Part shown: one piece after another, positions 50,004 through 61,757 of the stretch
Layout: each line of letters opens with the position of its first letter
How positions within the stretch are numbered: position 1 is the stretch's first letter
Origin: Argentina anserina
Lineage: Eukaryota > Streptophyta > Magnoliopsida > Rosales > Rosaceae
Reading direction: 5' to 3'
Assembly: GCF_933775445.1 (NCBI RefSeq)
Contig: NC_065873.1
Span: 12,152,001 to 12,216,000, forward strand
Length of the DNA: 64,000 nt
Program-made: the position numbers and the translations under genes
Notes under the pieces: model-generated
Told to the model about the DNA's origin: nothing
Seen by the model: only the letters and a program-made list of their open reading frames with translations
Databases searched by the model: none

Positions 50004-50660
50004 TTAATTTATAAAAAAGTCACCAACGGAAATTATAAAAAAAAAATCAACTGGCAAATGGGCTAAAGCGTTGTCCATCAAATTCTGAAAAAAACTACGT
50101 TTTGTGCCATTGCAATTAACCAGATCAAATTGTGATTTGATCGATTTGATCCGATTTGGACCTTCACTGAAACTTTCTTCGCCAGTGACTTCACTAGCAC
50201 ACCTCGCCAAAGCAACAGTCAGAGAGAAAGCGATGTTGGAGACCCACTGATAGGAAGTCGCCGTCGACTTCACCAAGCCCGTCCACTTTGTCTCCACCGG
50301 CGTCGTTATGCCCAACCAGAAGCCAAAAACAATCTGAAGCAGCAACTCAAAGATCTCATCGACGGTGACGGTTTGGAGCAGCGGCGACAATGAGGAGGAG
50401 GAGGAGAGGATAGGATGACATCGAGTTGCTGCACAGAGCAGTTGATGATGGAGATGTGGGTGTCGATGGGAATAAATTAAGATGGTGAAGGATGCGGTGG
50501 TAATGGGGTCGGATGCAGTAGTTAAGACGATAGCGGTGCTGGTGTTGCAGCCACCACCGAGGAAGTCCTTGAGCTTGGGGTCGACGCCATTGAAGGTCTG
50601 GAGAGGAGGTGAAGACCTTAAAGAGAAAAATGTGCCTAGAACAATTTTCTGGGTGCCCAA
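50004..50660 (-). other. Unassigned open frame (218 codons)
   Basis: An uninterrupted minus-strand frame with two hydrophobic stretches (around IFELLLQIVFGFWLGITT and near the C-terminus) and a central His/Ser-rich part. The region is GC-richer than its neighbours, as coding DNA or a captured gene fragment would be. I recognise no family, and no splice context or repeat ends tie it to a gene. It could be chance or a transduplicated fragment. Confidence 0.2.
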
Positions 50661-50794
50661 TAGAAATTCTTATTTTCTTTTGTTCTTTTTTCATTTCTTA
50701 GTTCTTCACTTTCGGTTTTTTATCCACTCTCGTTCAATAGATTAGAATTGGGGGTTTCAAAAATTACCAACCAAGTCAAAACATCAATCACACT

Positions 50795-51295
50795 ACCTAT
50801 CACAGAATAATGTTAGTGTAACATGTAGTGTAAATGACTAGTTTTCTAGTCACAAAAGTAGTGTGACTACTATTGTGGCTAATGGTGTGACTATCAGTGT
50901 GATACCTGGTGTGACTCTTAGTGTGACTACTAGTGTGACAATGTCAGTGTTGATATTTGGATTGTATTAGTTTATTTGAGAAGTTCAAAATCACATTACA
51001 GTAGACAAAAATTCATTATTTCTATCAATTCTAATCTTCTTCATTTTTTTCACATTTACTTATTGTCACAACATAGTCACACTACCAGATACAATGACAA
51101 TCACACTACCATATAGAATAGTAGTCACAATGTCGCTATTGTAACAACCAGTGTGACAAAGGTTCATTAATACTACTCATTCTTTTTTTTCACATTTTAT
51201 TCTTTTCATAACATAGGCACACTACCAGATACAATGACAATGACAATGTTGTTATTGTAACAATTAGTTTGACTACAACTGTGACTGGTGGTGGG
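50795..51295. repeat. TGTGAC/GTCACA-rich imperfect repeats
   Basis: The left half (50800-50960) has about ten AGTGTGAC-type motifs, spaced 8-25 bp. The right half (51050-51290) carries a unit of about 140 bp twice, each copy with ACACTACCAGATACAATGACA and TATTGTAACAA. Motifs occur in both orientations, as in subterminal regions of DNA transposons, but no terminal repeats were identified. Confidence 0.55.
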
Positions 51296-52059
51296 ACATG
51301 TCGAGAAAAAAATATAAATCGGCGAAATTATGTTAAATTTCAAAGGATATCGGTATGAATGTGTTTAGAATCAAAAGAGTAGCTAATTTTATGGAGCCTT
51401 GGGATCCGGTTTTGCTGGAAAAGCTTGGAGTACCGCCACAGACAGCGGCAACTCCTTTCAACGGTTTATGCACCTTGTACGATTGTCATTCAGAGTGGGT
51501 ATGATATCAAATGAAAAAGAGAAGAAAGATCTTTCCAATAGTATCAACCACACTCAAATTCATAACCGGACGACAAAGTTATGGCCGGAATGAGAAGAAG
51601 AATGAAAAAAGAAAAAGAAAATGAGTGAGAAAGAGCAAAACAGTCCGGAAAATATTTAAAAAGTGTTTTTTTTTCTAATTTTGTTTAAAGCTTGTTGACT
51701 TTTTTCTAATTTATAATTAATATGATAACCATCTTATAATTAGATGTTTTTCATTGACCTTTTTATAATTTAAGATTGGAGTTGGTACTAAATAATAATT
51801 TTCTCTAATTAAAACAGTATAATTAGAGTCAGTTAGATTAAATTAGTGATATATTGTAGCCGTTAGATCAATTGCTCTGTTCATTTTGGTTGGTAGAATT
51901 GCAGGCCCCACAATCAACAATAATAGGTATTCCTCCTTCATAGTCGACCTAAAATGGGCGGTAGTATGAGTTGGCCGCCTAAAACCCAAAATGAATTTAA
52001 CCGTGGAGAGCTATTTTTTATAGAGGGTGTCTCATTATGGGTATGGGTTGATAACGTTG

Positions 52060-52647
52060 GAGATGTTGAAAAAATAGTTAATTTTACTAATTATTTTAAA
52101 TCAATTTAATTAAAGGAATTTGAGTGGACGCACTTAAATTTGTAATGATAAATATGAACTTGTATTCTCTAGTATTAAGAGTTACAAAACGTATATTTAT
52201 CTGATTAAATTGGTTATGGTGTGAATAAGAACTTATCACTGTAAACGTGAAAACCATTTGAATTCCGGAATGTGTGACGACTTAACCACTTTAATTTTAT
52301 AACGCATGATTCAATACGATTAAATTTTGTAATCACAGATTTCATAAGATTGAATTCTGTAACTGTCGAATTCATTGTCTAACAGGCGTAACGGATGAAA
52401 TGAAATTCATTGAGATAAAAGTCGTAACGTTTGAGAATTTATTACATAACGTCTGTAACAGTCGTTACGTATGTAAATTCATTTTGTAACCGTTGTAACT
52501 TATCATAACAAATTCATTTCTAAATTCATGAGAGTTCATTTAGTGATCCAAGTTTTCCTCTATAAATAGCAATCTATTATTCCATTATTTTAAAAACGGA
52601 TTCAGAACTTGATTCAGAAACACATTCAGATTGAGAAACTTATTCCT

Positions 52648-52742
<95 letters not shown>

Positions 52743-53050
52743 AAGTTTCATTCTTAGCTCTCTTGTTCTTGTGATAGAAATGGTTCATTCCAGTTTACTG
52801 GTATTCTTGTAGTTGTATCCTGGAAGACTAATGTCATTGAATCCTTGCACCTGTAGAGGTGGCGTAATTGTCTTAAAGACACTGTGGTATTACACACGAC
52901 TCAACTTTTCATTCTATTCGTTCGGTATTGGTTGAGTTATCGTTTCAAATTTTCTTAATTCTGAATTTTTTGTTTCTGCATAGTTATTTTCTGATTTATC
53001 TTTATTTTAGAATTTCATTTATAATTTATATATTTGCAATATCACCCCAT
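52060..53050 (+). mobile_element. Possible solo LTR with TATA box
   Basis: TGTTGAAAAAATAGTTAATT near 52065 resembles a copia-type LTR start. Further on are a good TATA box (CTATAAATAG at about 52560) and a transcribed-looking tail with GGTGGCGTAATTGTCTTAAA near 52859. The 3' end and a target duplication could not be fixed, so this is a weak call. Confidence 0.3.
52652..52741. repeat. (CT)n microsatellite, about 90 bp
   Basis: About 45 uninterrupted CT units, lying just downstream of the TATA box of the suspected LTR. Confidence 0.95.
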
Positions 53051-53190
53051 TTTATAATTACATGAGCCCTTAATCGAACTAAACGTCTGTTGGAAAAAAA
53101 AAATCATCCAGGTCTGTGATTGAATACATATGACTGAAAATGATGGGGCAAAAAGAAAGGGAGTGTTGGAGAGAAGAACAAAGTATATAT

Positions 53191-53827
53191 AGTAAAACCT
53201 TATTAAATTATAGGTTTCGAGACCAGTAAAAATTATTAATTTAACGCGTTATTAATATATCGATAAATTAATAAATATTATTTTTATTGATAACTTAATA
53301 ACTTATTAATTTTTCAATATAATAAATATTTTTTTTAGAAAATAAATGTTGTACTTTATTCAATGTACCACATTGATCATTTTTATTCCGTAAACAGTAT
53401 TGAATGTATTAGTTTGTTTACATGTATTACATTGTTCATATTATATGTCCACTATCAAATTTACTATTTTATTGGATGTATTATATTATTAAAAAATATA
53501 TCATGATAGAAAATACATTAGATATATAATTTCTTGTCGCGCTAAGATAAAACCACACCAGAAGTTTTTATTATGTAGAAAATAGCATAATGAGATTTAA
53601 AGTGACATCATTTCTAAGTAAAAAAAAGTAACAAATGAATCGTACTTTACAAAGTACTTGTAAATGTACAATTATTTATATATAATTAGAAATTATTAAT
53701 TTATATATCTGATGGGGTGTCTTAAATTTCTATTAACTTATAATTTAGCCATAATTTGAGACTGACAAAAATTATTATCTTAATGTAGTTATTAATTAAT
53801 CGAATATTAGTTTAACGAGATTTTACT
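53191..53827. mobile_element. MITE with AGTAAAACCT ends (637 bp)
   Basis: The left end AGTAAAACCTTATTAAATTA and right end TAGTTTAACGAGATTTTACT are inverted repeats with a few mismatches. The subterminal parts share AAAAATTATTAATTTAACG-like and TTATTAATTAATCGA-like motifs in inverted orientation. The element is very AT-rich and non-coding. Flanks are TATAT-like, so a duplication cannot be called. Confidence 0.55.
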
Positions 53828-54248
53828 TAATATTAAAAGCTAACTAGAATTAAATGTTGTATTCGGTCATATGCATATCATGTTTCTATTGTTCCTAATT
53901 AACTTCCTCTACGTACCCTCCCAAATAATTGAGGGAATCATTGGGAGACAGCCAGAACATAAAAAATGACCTCAAATGCGAGACTCGGGCCCCATAGTTC
54001 AGTGGCCAATCAGTTCATGAGCATTAGACGCACTCAATTAAGTCGGAAATAACAAATACATATAACTATATTATAGGTGTGTACGGTAATCCTTCCCACT
54101 TGATTATCAGTCTCTCATCTTGTTCGTATCTCATAATTATTTGTGGCATTTTTCTTCTTCGGATGCAACAACAGCAAGAGTATGAGCTTCTTCAAATTTT
54201 CTAATATATATATATATATATAATTTTTTAATATATATATATATTCTC

Positions 54249-54640
54249 TATTCAGAATAAAAATTTATTCTAAAATTAAAGAGTGAAATTCTAATTTTGG
54301 CATACTTTCAGGACAAATTTTTTCACTATAAGTGATTCAATATTTAGGTATGTTATTCAAGATTATCTCTATCAAATTGCATCTAATTCAGACATCGTTA
54401 AGGTATTGAAATTATATTAAATCAATTAATTGATTAAAACTGTTTAACATGAACCGTTCGTGTAAATCTCAAATTTAAATGCTCCAACCATTGTCGAATT
54501 ATATGAAACTTTGTAGAGATAATTTTGAATAGCATACATAAATATTGAATCTCTTATAGTGAAAAAATTTGACCGAAAAATGTGCTAAAATTAGAACTTC
54601 ACTCTGTAATTAATTTTAAAATAATTGTTCACTCTGAATA
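54249..54640. mobile_element. Fold-back MITE, copy 1, in the promoter of the TAR-like gene
   Basis: The whole element is nearly a palindrome. The left arm has TATTCAGAATAAAAA, AGAGTGAAATTCTAATTTT and GATTCAATATTTAGG; the right arm has their complements, ending CACTCTGAATA. Flanks are TATATATA. A second copy lies at about 55221-55572. It ends 208 bp before the start codon of the TAR-like gene. Confidence 0.65.
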
Positions 54641-54848
54641 TAAACTATATATATATATAATTTAATGGTGCGGAGGGTTCATCAAGCCTCTGCGTTATAA
54701 AAACTATGTCCTCCTCAAAGACATAGACATATACGTCAATTATGTCCACACATATCCTTCTATACATAAGAGATTCTAAGAAGAGGATCTTATCCCAGCA
54801 AAGTATCTATAAGCTAGAGATTCTGAAACCCCAACAAATTCGATAGTC

Positions 54849-55568
54849 ATGGCTAAGCTACAACCAAACTCCTCCGTTGTGTGCCTGCTGGTATTCTCTG
54901 TAGTTGTCAATCTGTCTTTTATCTTCAAGCTCTATGGACATGGAGGTCAGTGGGAGCTCAGTTGGAGCAGAAGGGCAGCGGAAGAAGCGGAACAAGTCGC
55001 CGCCGTGCCTTGCTCGGGGCATGGCAGAGCCTACCTGGATGGCTTGGTTCTTGATGGCAATCAACCTGCTTGCGAGTGCAATTCTTGCTTTGGTGGCTCT
55101 GATTGTTCTCAGTTCTTGACAGACTGTGAATCAAACGCTGACGGGTTTGTCCTTCTTTCATTCTAGGCCATAAGGCTTAATTATACACTTAATATATATA
55201 TATATATATATATAATATGTATACAAAGTGAATATTCTGAAATTAAAGAATAAAGTTCCAATTTTAGCACATTTTTAGGTTAAAAGTTTTCATCACAAGT
55301 GATTCAATATTTAGGTATGTTATTTAAGATCATCTCTATAAAGTTTCATCCAATTCGGTTATCGTTAAAGTATTGAAATTATATTAAATTAATGAACGAA
55401 TTAAAACTGTTCAATGTAAACCATTGATGTAAATCTTAATTTTAAAAGCTCAAAACTATTATCAAACTGGATGAAACTTTATAGAGATGATCTTGAATAA
55501 CATAATATAGAATCACTTATGATGAAAAAATTTTATCGAAAAATGTATTAAATTAGAACTTCACTCTG

Positions 55569-55599
<31 letters not shown>

Positions 55600-58500
55600 G
55601 CTCCATGATATTAATTCTTCATAACTTTCTTGTTTTCTAGGTATATTAAGGATGATCCAAGACAATCCATAAATAAATAAAAAAGAGTAGAGAAAGAGGG
55701 ATCCCAGAGAAAGAAAGAATAATGAATTGCATGAACTAATAAAAACAATATGATGATATTATCTCCCTCTACAACCATAACTATACAAAGAACTTTAACG
55801 TTAGATCCTTATTTACCCCCTCTTCTTCTTCTTTTATTGAAATTATATATAAACATTTAATTCTCTTTATTAGAGAATCAATGAATCATGTAGGAACTTT
55901 GTATCCTCGATCAGCCACCCAGCCTAAAGATTCCAAAAGCTCCCTTTCAAGAGAAGAAAGTCCAAACACTAATATATGAAAATTGAAATCATATATATAT
56001 ACATGATGGTCAATATGTACCCATCCAACCATTTAAGATGGAAGAGTGACATTTGTGCTTGAGTGCTTTCCTAAACTCAATTATTGTTGTTGTGTTGTTC
56101 ATATCATTAGAGCCCCCCATTATGATAGTGGGTCCAAAATGGTTTTTCATTTGTTTGCTGTTAACTAAGAAGTTAAGTAGAATATGACATAGATACTTTA
56201 AGTTCAGTAGAATATGACATATAATATATGTCTTTTCTTAATCGGAAAAATAAGAGGTTGTGATGACTGATGACCAAATTAAGGACTTGTGGTTTAACTG
56301 TCCTGCAGGAACTTGCAGCCTGATGAGTGCTTAAGTGAAATTATATGTACGGTGTTCTTTCTGGTTTTTTAAACAATTATGTGCTGAGGAAAATAAACGA
56401 AAATATATAATTTTCATGACATCGAGGATTATTAACTAGCTACCTCCATTACGTACAAGCATAAGAAGATATTCAAGTCCTGCTCGTTTCACTCGGATTT
56501 TGTTTAAGCATGACTATAGGACTATATGGAAAACCTTGCCCCATGTCATATCTTCCGCTTCTCTCGACGTCAATCTTCACTTTCCGTCCTCCGTGTGACA
56601 TTCTGCGCCTTCTTGCTTAGTCACTTAGTTGTAGGAATACCAGAAATGTTAATTAAAACTCTTTGAAAGAAAGAGTTGGGTTGACCTAAGGCTGAAGAGT
56701 AAAGTATCAGAAAGTTGCTAGAGCAGAAAGTGTAAGATAGGAATGTAAATGAGAAAGCAATAAACAATTAAACATCATAATGCTAGCTAGGAATGTAAAT
56801 CTATACTAGTAAAGGGTAATGCTTTTCATGAAAAAAGTGTGAAAAATAAAAACATGATGAGAGGACAGGCGATGAGTCGAACGTTAATTAATAAATGTAA
56901 ATTGTTAATTAATTAGATGAGAAAATTGGTCGATGTTAAGCGATAAGCCTACGCCAAAAGAGAACCTTAATGAATTAGTTACAGTGTATATTGTTTGTTG
57001 CAGTGGGGATCCATTTTTCTTAGAGCCCTTCTGGATGGAACATGCTTCCAAAAGTGCAATTCTAGTAGCAGGGTGGCATCGAATGGGCTATACCTTCTCC
57101 GATAAAGCTTACATCTCACAAGAGCTTGAGAGGCTCATTCGCAAAGTACACGACATTGCTGGTAATGCAGTCACTCAAGGAAGGTACATTGTAGTTGGTG
57201 CCGGTTCAACCCATCTCCTCAACGCGGCAGTACAAGCGCTCTCTTCGTCATCTAACGATAGTTCGGACTCATTATCCTCTTCACCAGCTAGTATTGTTGT
57301 TACAATTCCTTATTACGCGGTGTGATTCAACTTCCTAATCTAGGTTAAATTTTTTGCATGCATGGTACGTACGTTAACCAATAATTACTATTACCATCAC
57401 CCTGAAGTTCTTTACATCTAACGGGTAATAACTGATCATGTAACTTGTTGGACAATTATTTAAAACTGTCAAATAACTAGGAAAGTAGGAATGCTGTAGG
57501 AGCCAGGAATACTTACTAGCTAGGAATCACACTTGACATTATAAATGATTAAATCTGATTCTTTAATTTGGTGTACGTGGTATATTTTCACAGCTTTATG
57601 AAACGCAAACGGAATACTTCCAGTCAGTAAATTACAAGTTCGAAGGGGATGGTTCGCTGCTGAAGAACATCTCAGATGGAAGTAAGAGGGTTATTGAGTT
57701 TGTAACCGCCCCAAACAATCCCGATGGAAAGCTAAACAACGCAAACTTTGAAGGACCGAATTCTGCAGCAATCTATGATCGTGTTTATTATTGGCCACAT
57801 TTCACACCAATCCCAACTCCAGCAAATGACGACGTCATGGTGTTTTCGATTTCCAAGCTCACTGGCCATGCTGGTACTAGATTAGGGTAACATGCGAGGA
57901 CCTTATTTATCTCAACTCGGATCGAGTGTTGTCGAAGTTATATGTGCTTACAGACGTACACTGTTTTGATGCAGGTGGGCAGTGATAAAGGACGAGGCAG
58001 TGTACCAAAGAATGTTGCACCATACTCTTATTAGTAATTTGGGTATATCTCGAGACGCACAGCTAAGAGCTATGAAGCTTTTGAATGTAGTCGTAGAAGG
58101 TGGAGGGAAAGAAATCTTCAAATTCGGATACACCACTATGCGGAAACGTTGGGAAAGATTGAGGAACACCTTGTCTTTGTCAAACCGCTTTTCTGTGCAG
58201 AGAGATGAACCTCTATACTGCAAGTTTTTCCAGAAAATTAAAAGACCATCTCCAGGTGAGAAAGTTTGCCACACACAGATGCACACGGTCACAATTCACA
58301 AATTCACAATAGTACTTTGTGATAAGAAATTAAGAATGCAACTAAAACTAAAAAACCGATATATGACACAAATATGATTTGTTTCACATGGTCGGCAGCC
58401 TATGCATGGGTGAAGTGCGAGAGACTAGAGGACGTAGATTGCTACCAAGTTCTCCAGGAAGAAGCTAATGTGTACGGCCGCAGAGGAAGTGTCTTTGGTG

Positions 58501-58673
58501 CTGAAGATCGATATGTACGTCTCGCCCTCATAAGGAGCCAAGATGATTTCGATATATTGCTTCACCGACTGAACCAGTTAGTCTCCAAGGAAGATACACA
58601 GCACAGAAGTTATATGATTAACGTGACAACCGATCGATTTTTCAGAGGCAAAACACATGTAAGTAGCTCATGA
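54849..58673 (+). CDS. TAR: Tryptophan aminotransferase-related / alliinase-type PLP enzyme
   Basis: The family comprises PLP enzymes that either transaminate L-tryptophan to indole-3-pyruvate (auxin synthesis) or cleave cysteine sulfoxides (alliinases). Exons: 54849-55144, 57004-57319, 57594-57886, 57975-58255, 58399-58673; all GT-AG, 486 aa. The N-terminus has a hydrophobic segment (about 10-28), a signal peptide or membrane anchor. It is followed by a Cys-rich EGF-like domain (Cys55, 75, 77, 80, 86 and 93). The PLP fold has GGDPFFLEPFWMEHA (99-113), GRYIVVGAGSTHLLNAAVQA, PNNPDG (244-249), YDRVYYWPHF (265-274) and SKLTGHAGTRLG, with Lys292 as the PLP lysine. The C-terminal domain ends near RFFRGKTHVSSS. 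All expected residues are present. The EGF-like leader places it with TAR3/TAR4-type proteins rather than TAA1, so secretory-pathway location is likely and substrate is uncertain. MITE copies lie in its promoter and intron 1. Confidence 0.92.
55221..55572. mobile_element. Fold-back MITE, copy 2, in intron 1 of the TAR-like gene
   Basis: Same family as 54249-54640: shares GTGATTCAATATTTAGGTATGTTATT near the left and TTAGAACTTCACTCTG at the right, and is again nearly palindromic. The flanks are long TA runs (55190-55213 and 55573-55600). Confidence 0.65.
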
Positions 58674-59198
58674 CCGGACTAGGTGTTTGTCATCACTATT
58701 TGACATCTACGCAGTTGGAGAAATAAGGGAGTGCTTCTCGTAATCCACTGTACTTTACTGTCATTGTCTCTCTCACATCACGCTGAGAGACCAAACCACT
58801 TGACAGTGTTCAAGTGCCAATGTGTGGATATATATATATATATTAATATATTATCCTGGAAAAACAATATAATTCCTTCATGCAAATGAAGAATCTAGCT
58901 AGTAATCATATATATGAGGGAACTGTACGTCAAGTGAGGGAGTTTGTGCGCTGTGGCAATTCTCCTTGTCTTTGGAGATTGTATGCTATCTGCCTCTATA
59001 TATCTCCTCTTTCCAGTTCGATCTATTTTGGTTTTCGTGTTATGATAGTAATTTGGTCGTTTGGACATAAGATAAGGGTAATTAGAGTTTTAATCAACCA
59101 TGAACATTATGAGTCAAATATTTAACGAAAAACAATTTCATAAGGCAGACGATAATGGGATCAGTTACAGCTAAACCTAATATCTTGTGTTTCTCGAG
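58674..59198. other. 3' region of the TAR-like gene, no further gene
   Basis: Likely 3' untranslated sequence followed by AT-rich DNA up to the solo LTR. No recognisable reading frame. Confidence 0.4.
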
Positions 59199-59203
59199 GT
59201 GAG

Positions 59204-61162
59204 TGATAGAGCGATAATTAAAACGTCTATGATAAATCCTGTAAAACATCATCGTTATATAGAATAAGCAGGGATCGTTCTTTCTGGAGAATTGAAGGGA
59301 ACTCTAAATTTTTAGTATTAACAAATAATGGGGGGTTTGAGATTGATTATTAACTACTAAAATAAAACCTAAATTACTATTTACATGATCGACTTCTCTT
59401 TAACAAACTTAAACCAAATTTACCATTACACCAGATAATTACAAGTTTGAACCTATCATGCATTCTAATTTGACCAATTACATACTTTTTAGACACCAAT
59501 ACAATTAGAGCCTTAGGGGATTATCTAATCATACAAGATTTCAATTAACATTTAGATTGACTTAGGGCCTAATCTAAATTTGCATGCAATCGAATTTAAT
59601 AACACTTAGAGTATAAATCAAATAAGATTACATTTAAGCACCAAATCTTTATTGGAGACATGTTTCATGTATGGCGTCACCCACCATGGTTTCACATGCA
59701 AATTTCCAGAATTTTTACCACTTTTAATCAACACAAACCGAACCTACTTAGGGCATGATTCGATTTGTGTCAATATGGTTGATGAATGTAACACTCGAAC
59801 ACAATCTTAAGGACTGCATCCAAACACTAAATTCATATGCACATATCTGAAAATTATCTAAAAGTATGAGAAAGATGATTAGAACACAATAATAGAAATA
59901 CAAACTCATTACTTATAGAAACCATCAATTCGGCAAAGATCCAAAAATCCAATAAAACAATCTGAAAATTTCGATTCTTAATACAAAACAATAATCTCAC
60001 ACAAACGTCATACTACAATCTTCATAGACAAAGTATTGTAAAAAATCAAAAATGAACAAACTCATGGAAAAGAGTTGCGAGAATCACACGTTGTAGGAAC
60101 CTTGGAGGTGTGTCTTCAATGGTGATTTCGGTGGAGATGTAATTTGTATATGGGGGGAAATGATTTGCTTTTTTGGTGAATGATGTTTGAGGTAGTATTT
60201 TGGTAGAGTTTTGGCTCTTGAATGCAAAGGAGAATTGATATTTTTCTTTATGAAGAATATGCTATTTATAGAAGAGTTTTGGCTCCTTGAATATTATAGC
60301 TTTCACTTTTTCTCCTCAATTTCTTTCACTTATTTTTGTCATTGGTGAGTGCAATCTCCTTTGATAAATTCCTTTTTTTTTTCTCTTTTGTAGGTGTCTC
60401 ATTCTTTCTCTTTTGCATTATCTATTTTTATTCTCTTTCTTTTTCTTTCTCTCTTTTTCTTTCACTTATTTTTGTCATTGGTGTGTGCAATCTCCTTTGA
60501 TAAATTACTTTTTTTTCTCTTTTGTAGGTGTCTCCTTCTTTCTCTTTTGCATTATCTCTTTTTATTCTCTTTTTTTTTCTTTCTCTCTTTTTCTTTCACT
60601 TATTTTTGTCATTGTTGGGTGCAATCTCATTTGATAAATTCATTCTTTTTCTCCTTTCTAGGTGTCTCATTCTTTCTTTATTTTCCTCATTTGCTTGACT
60701 TTTTCTCTATTTTTGTTCTTCATTGTACAATCTGAAAATAATAAAAAACAAGATGATTCATATAAAAAGATCAAGTAAGTTACTAGAATAAGAGAGTAAG
60801 ATTAGGAAAGTTACGGAATAAAAATTTAAGTTCAAGTAAGATTTTCCCAAATGGTACGTTTTCTAATCTAAAAAGGATTCCTAATGCAAATATGATTCTT
60901 AAAATATCGCCAATACAACCAAAACGTAGAAAGATGAAGACTCCTAATCCAACTAGGTTTCCTAGTCCTTCAAGGATTCCTACTCAAACTAGGACTCTAG
61001 ACCAATTCTGCGTTTTTAACTCATGTAAGCACAAAAATGCATCCAATACCGCCCAAGACTCTTACTACGACTCAATGACTCAATAGTACAATAATAAGGG
61101 CTAAGCAAAGTACAAATTGAGGTAAAAATATGTTAAGAACGTTGCACAAAGTGCTCCTATCA
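59204..61162 (-). mobile_element. Solo LTR, copy B (1959 bp), inverted to copy A
   Basis: On the minus strand it begins TGATAGGAGCACTTTGTGC and ends GCTCTATCA, as copy A (4071-5912) does, and is alignable to it along its length. It is flanked by perfect 5-bp duplications GTGAG (59199-59203 and 61163-61167). No internal retroelement genes are attached, so it is a solo LTR left by LTR-LTR recombination. The internal tandem unit occurs three times here (about 60320-60680), against two in copy A. Confidence 0.88.
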
Positions 61163-61757
61163 GTGAGCCTCAACAATGAATTTATAAGAGATAACGAGAT
61201 AATTTTGGTGAGAGCGCTGCCTAAAACCCAATGTAGTTTGTGTTTTGCCAAAAATTTGTAAGATAACTGAAAAATAAATGAGAGTATGATTTATACATTT
61301 TTTGTTTTGAATTTTTGATTCATAAAAGAATGAATGTTGTCGTTTTTAAACAACACAAGAGTAAGCCATTTTTTAGAGTTAAAATTGGATGTCGATGTAG
61401 TTGAGAAAGTTGTTATAATTATTTAGGTTGTGGTGGTGAATTTTGGTAGTCATTGTGGTGGTTAGAGTAGGGGCAGCCGACCGTCGTGCCATCGATATTT
61501 TCGATGGCGTTTTTAGCCGTTTAATGGTTGAGCATGGTGTAGGAATTTTTGGAGAAGTTTTAAGGTAGTTTATGCGATAAATTCCCCGTACTTAACCGTA
61601 AAGAGATGTGTTTTTTATCCATAAATTGGGGAACTCTCGGTGTTAAGACTTTAGAATATTTTGAAGAGTGTACAAAGGTTGTTGGTGAAGTTGGAAAATT
61701 TTTAGTTGAAGATGTAACAGATTTGGGCGAGTGAGAGCGATTATATTATTTCTATTA

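Noticed and set aside
60394..60735. Phe/Ser/Leu-rich open frames at 60.4-60.7 kb and their mirror at 4.49-4.87 kb
   Set aside because: They lie in the pyrimidine-rich tandem block of the solo LTRs and are composition artefacts.
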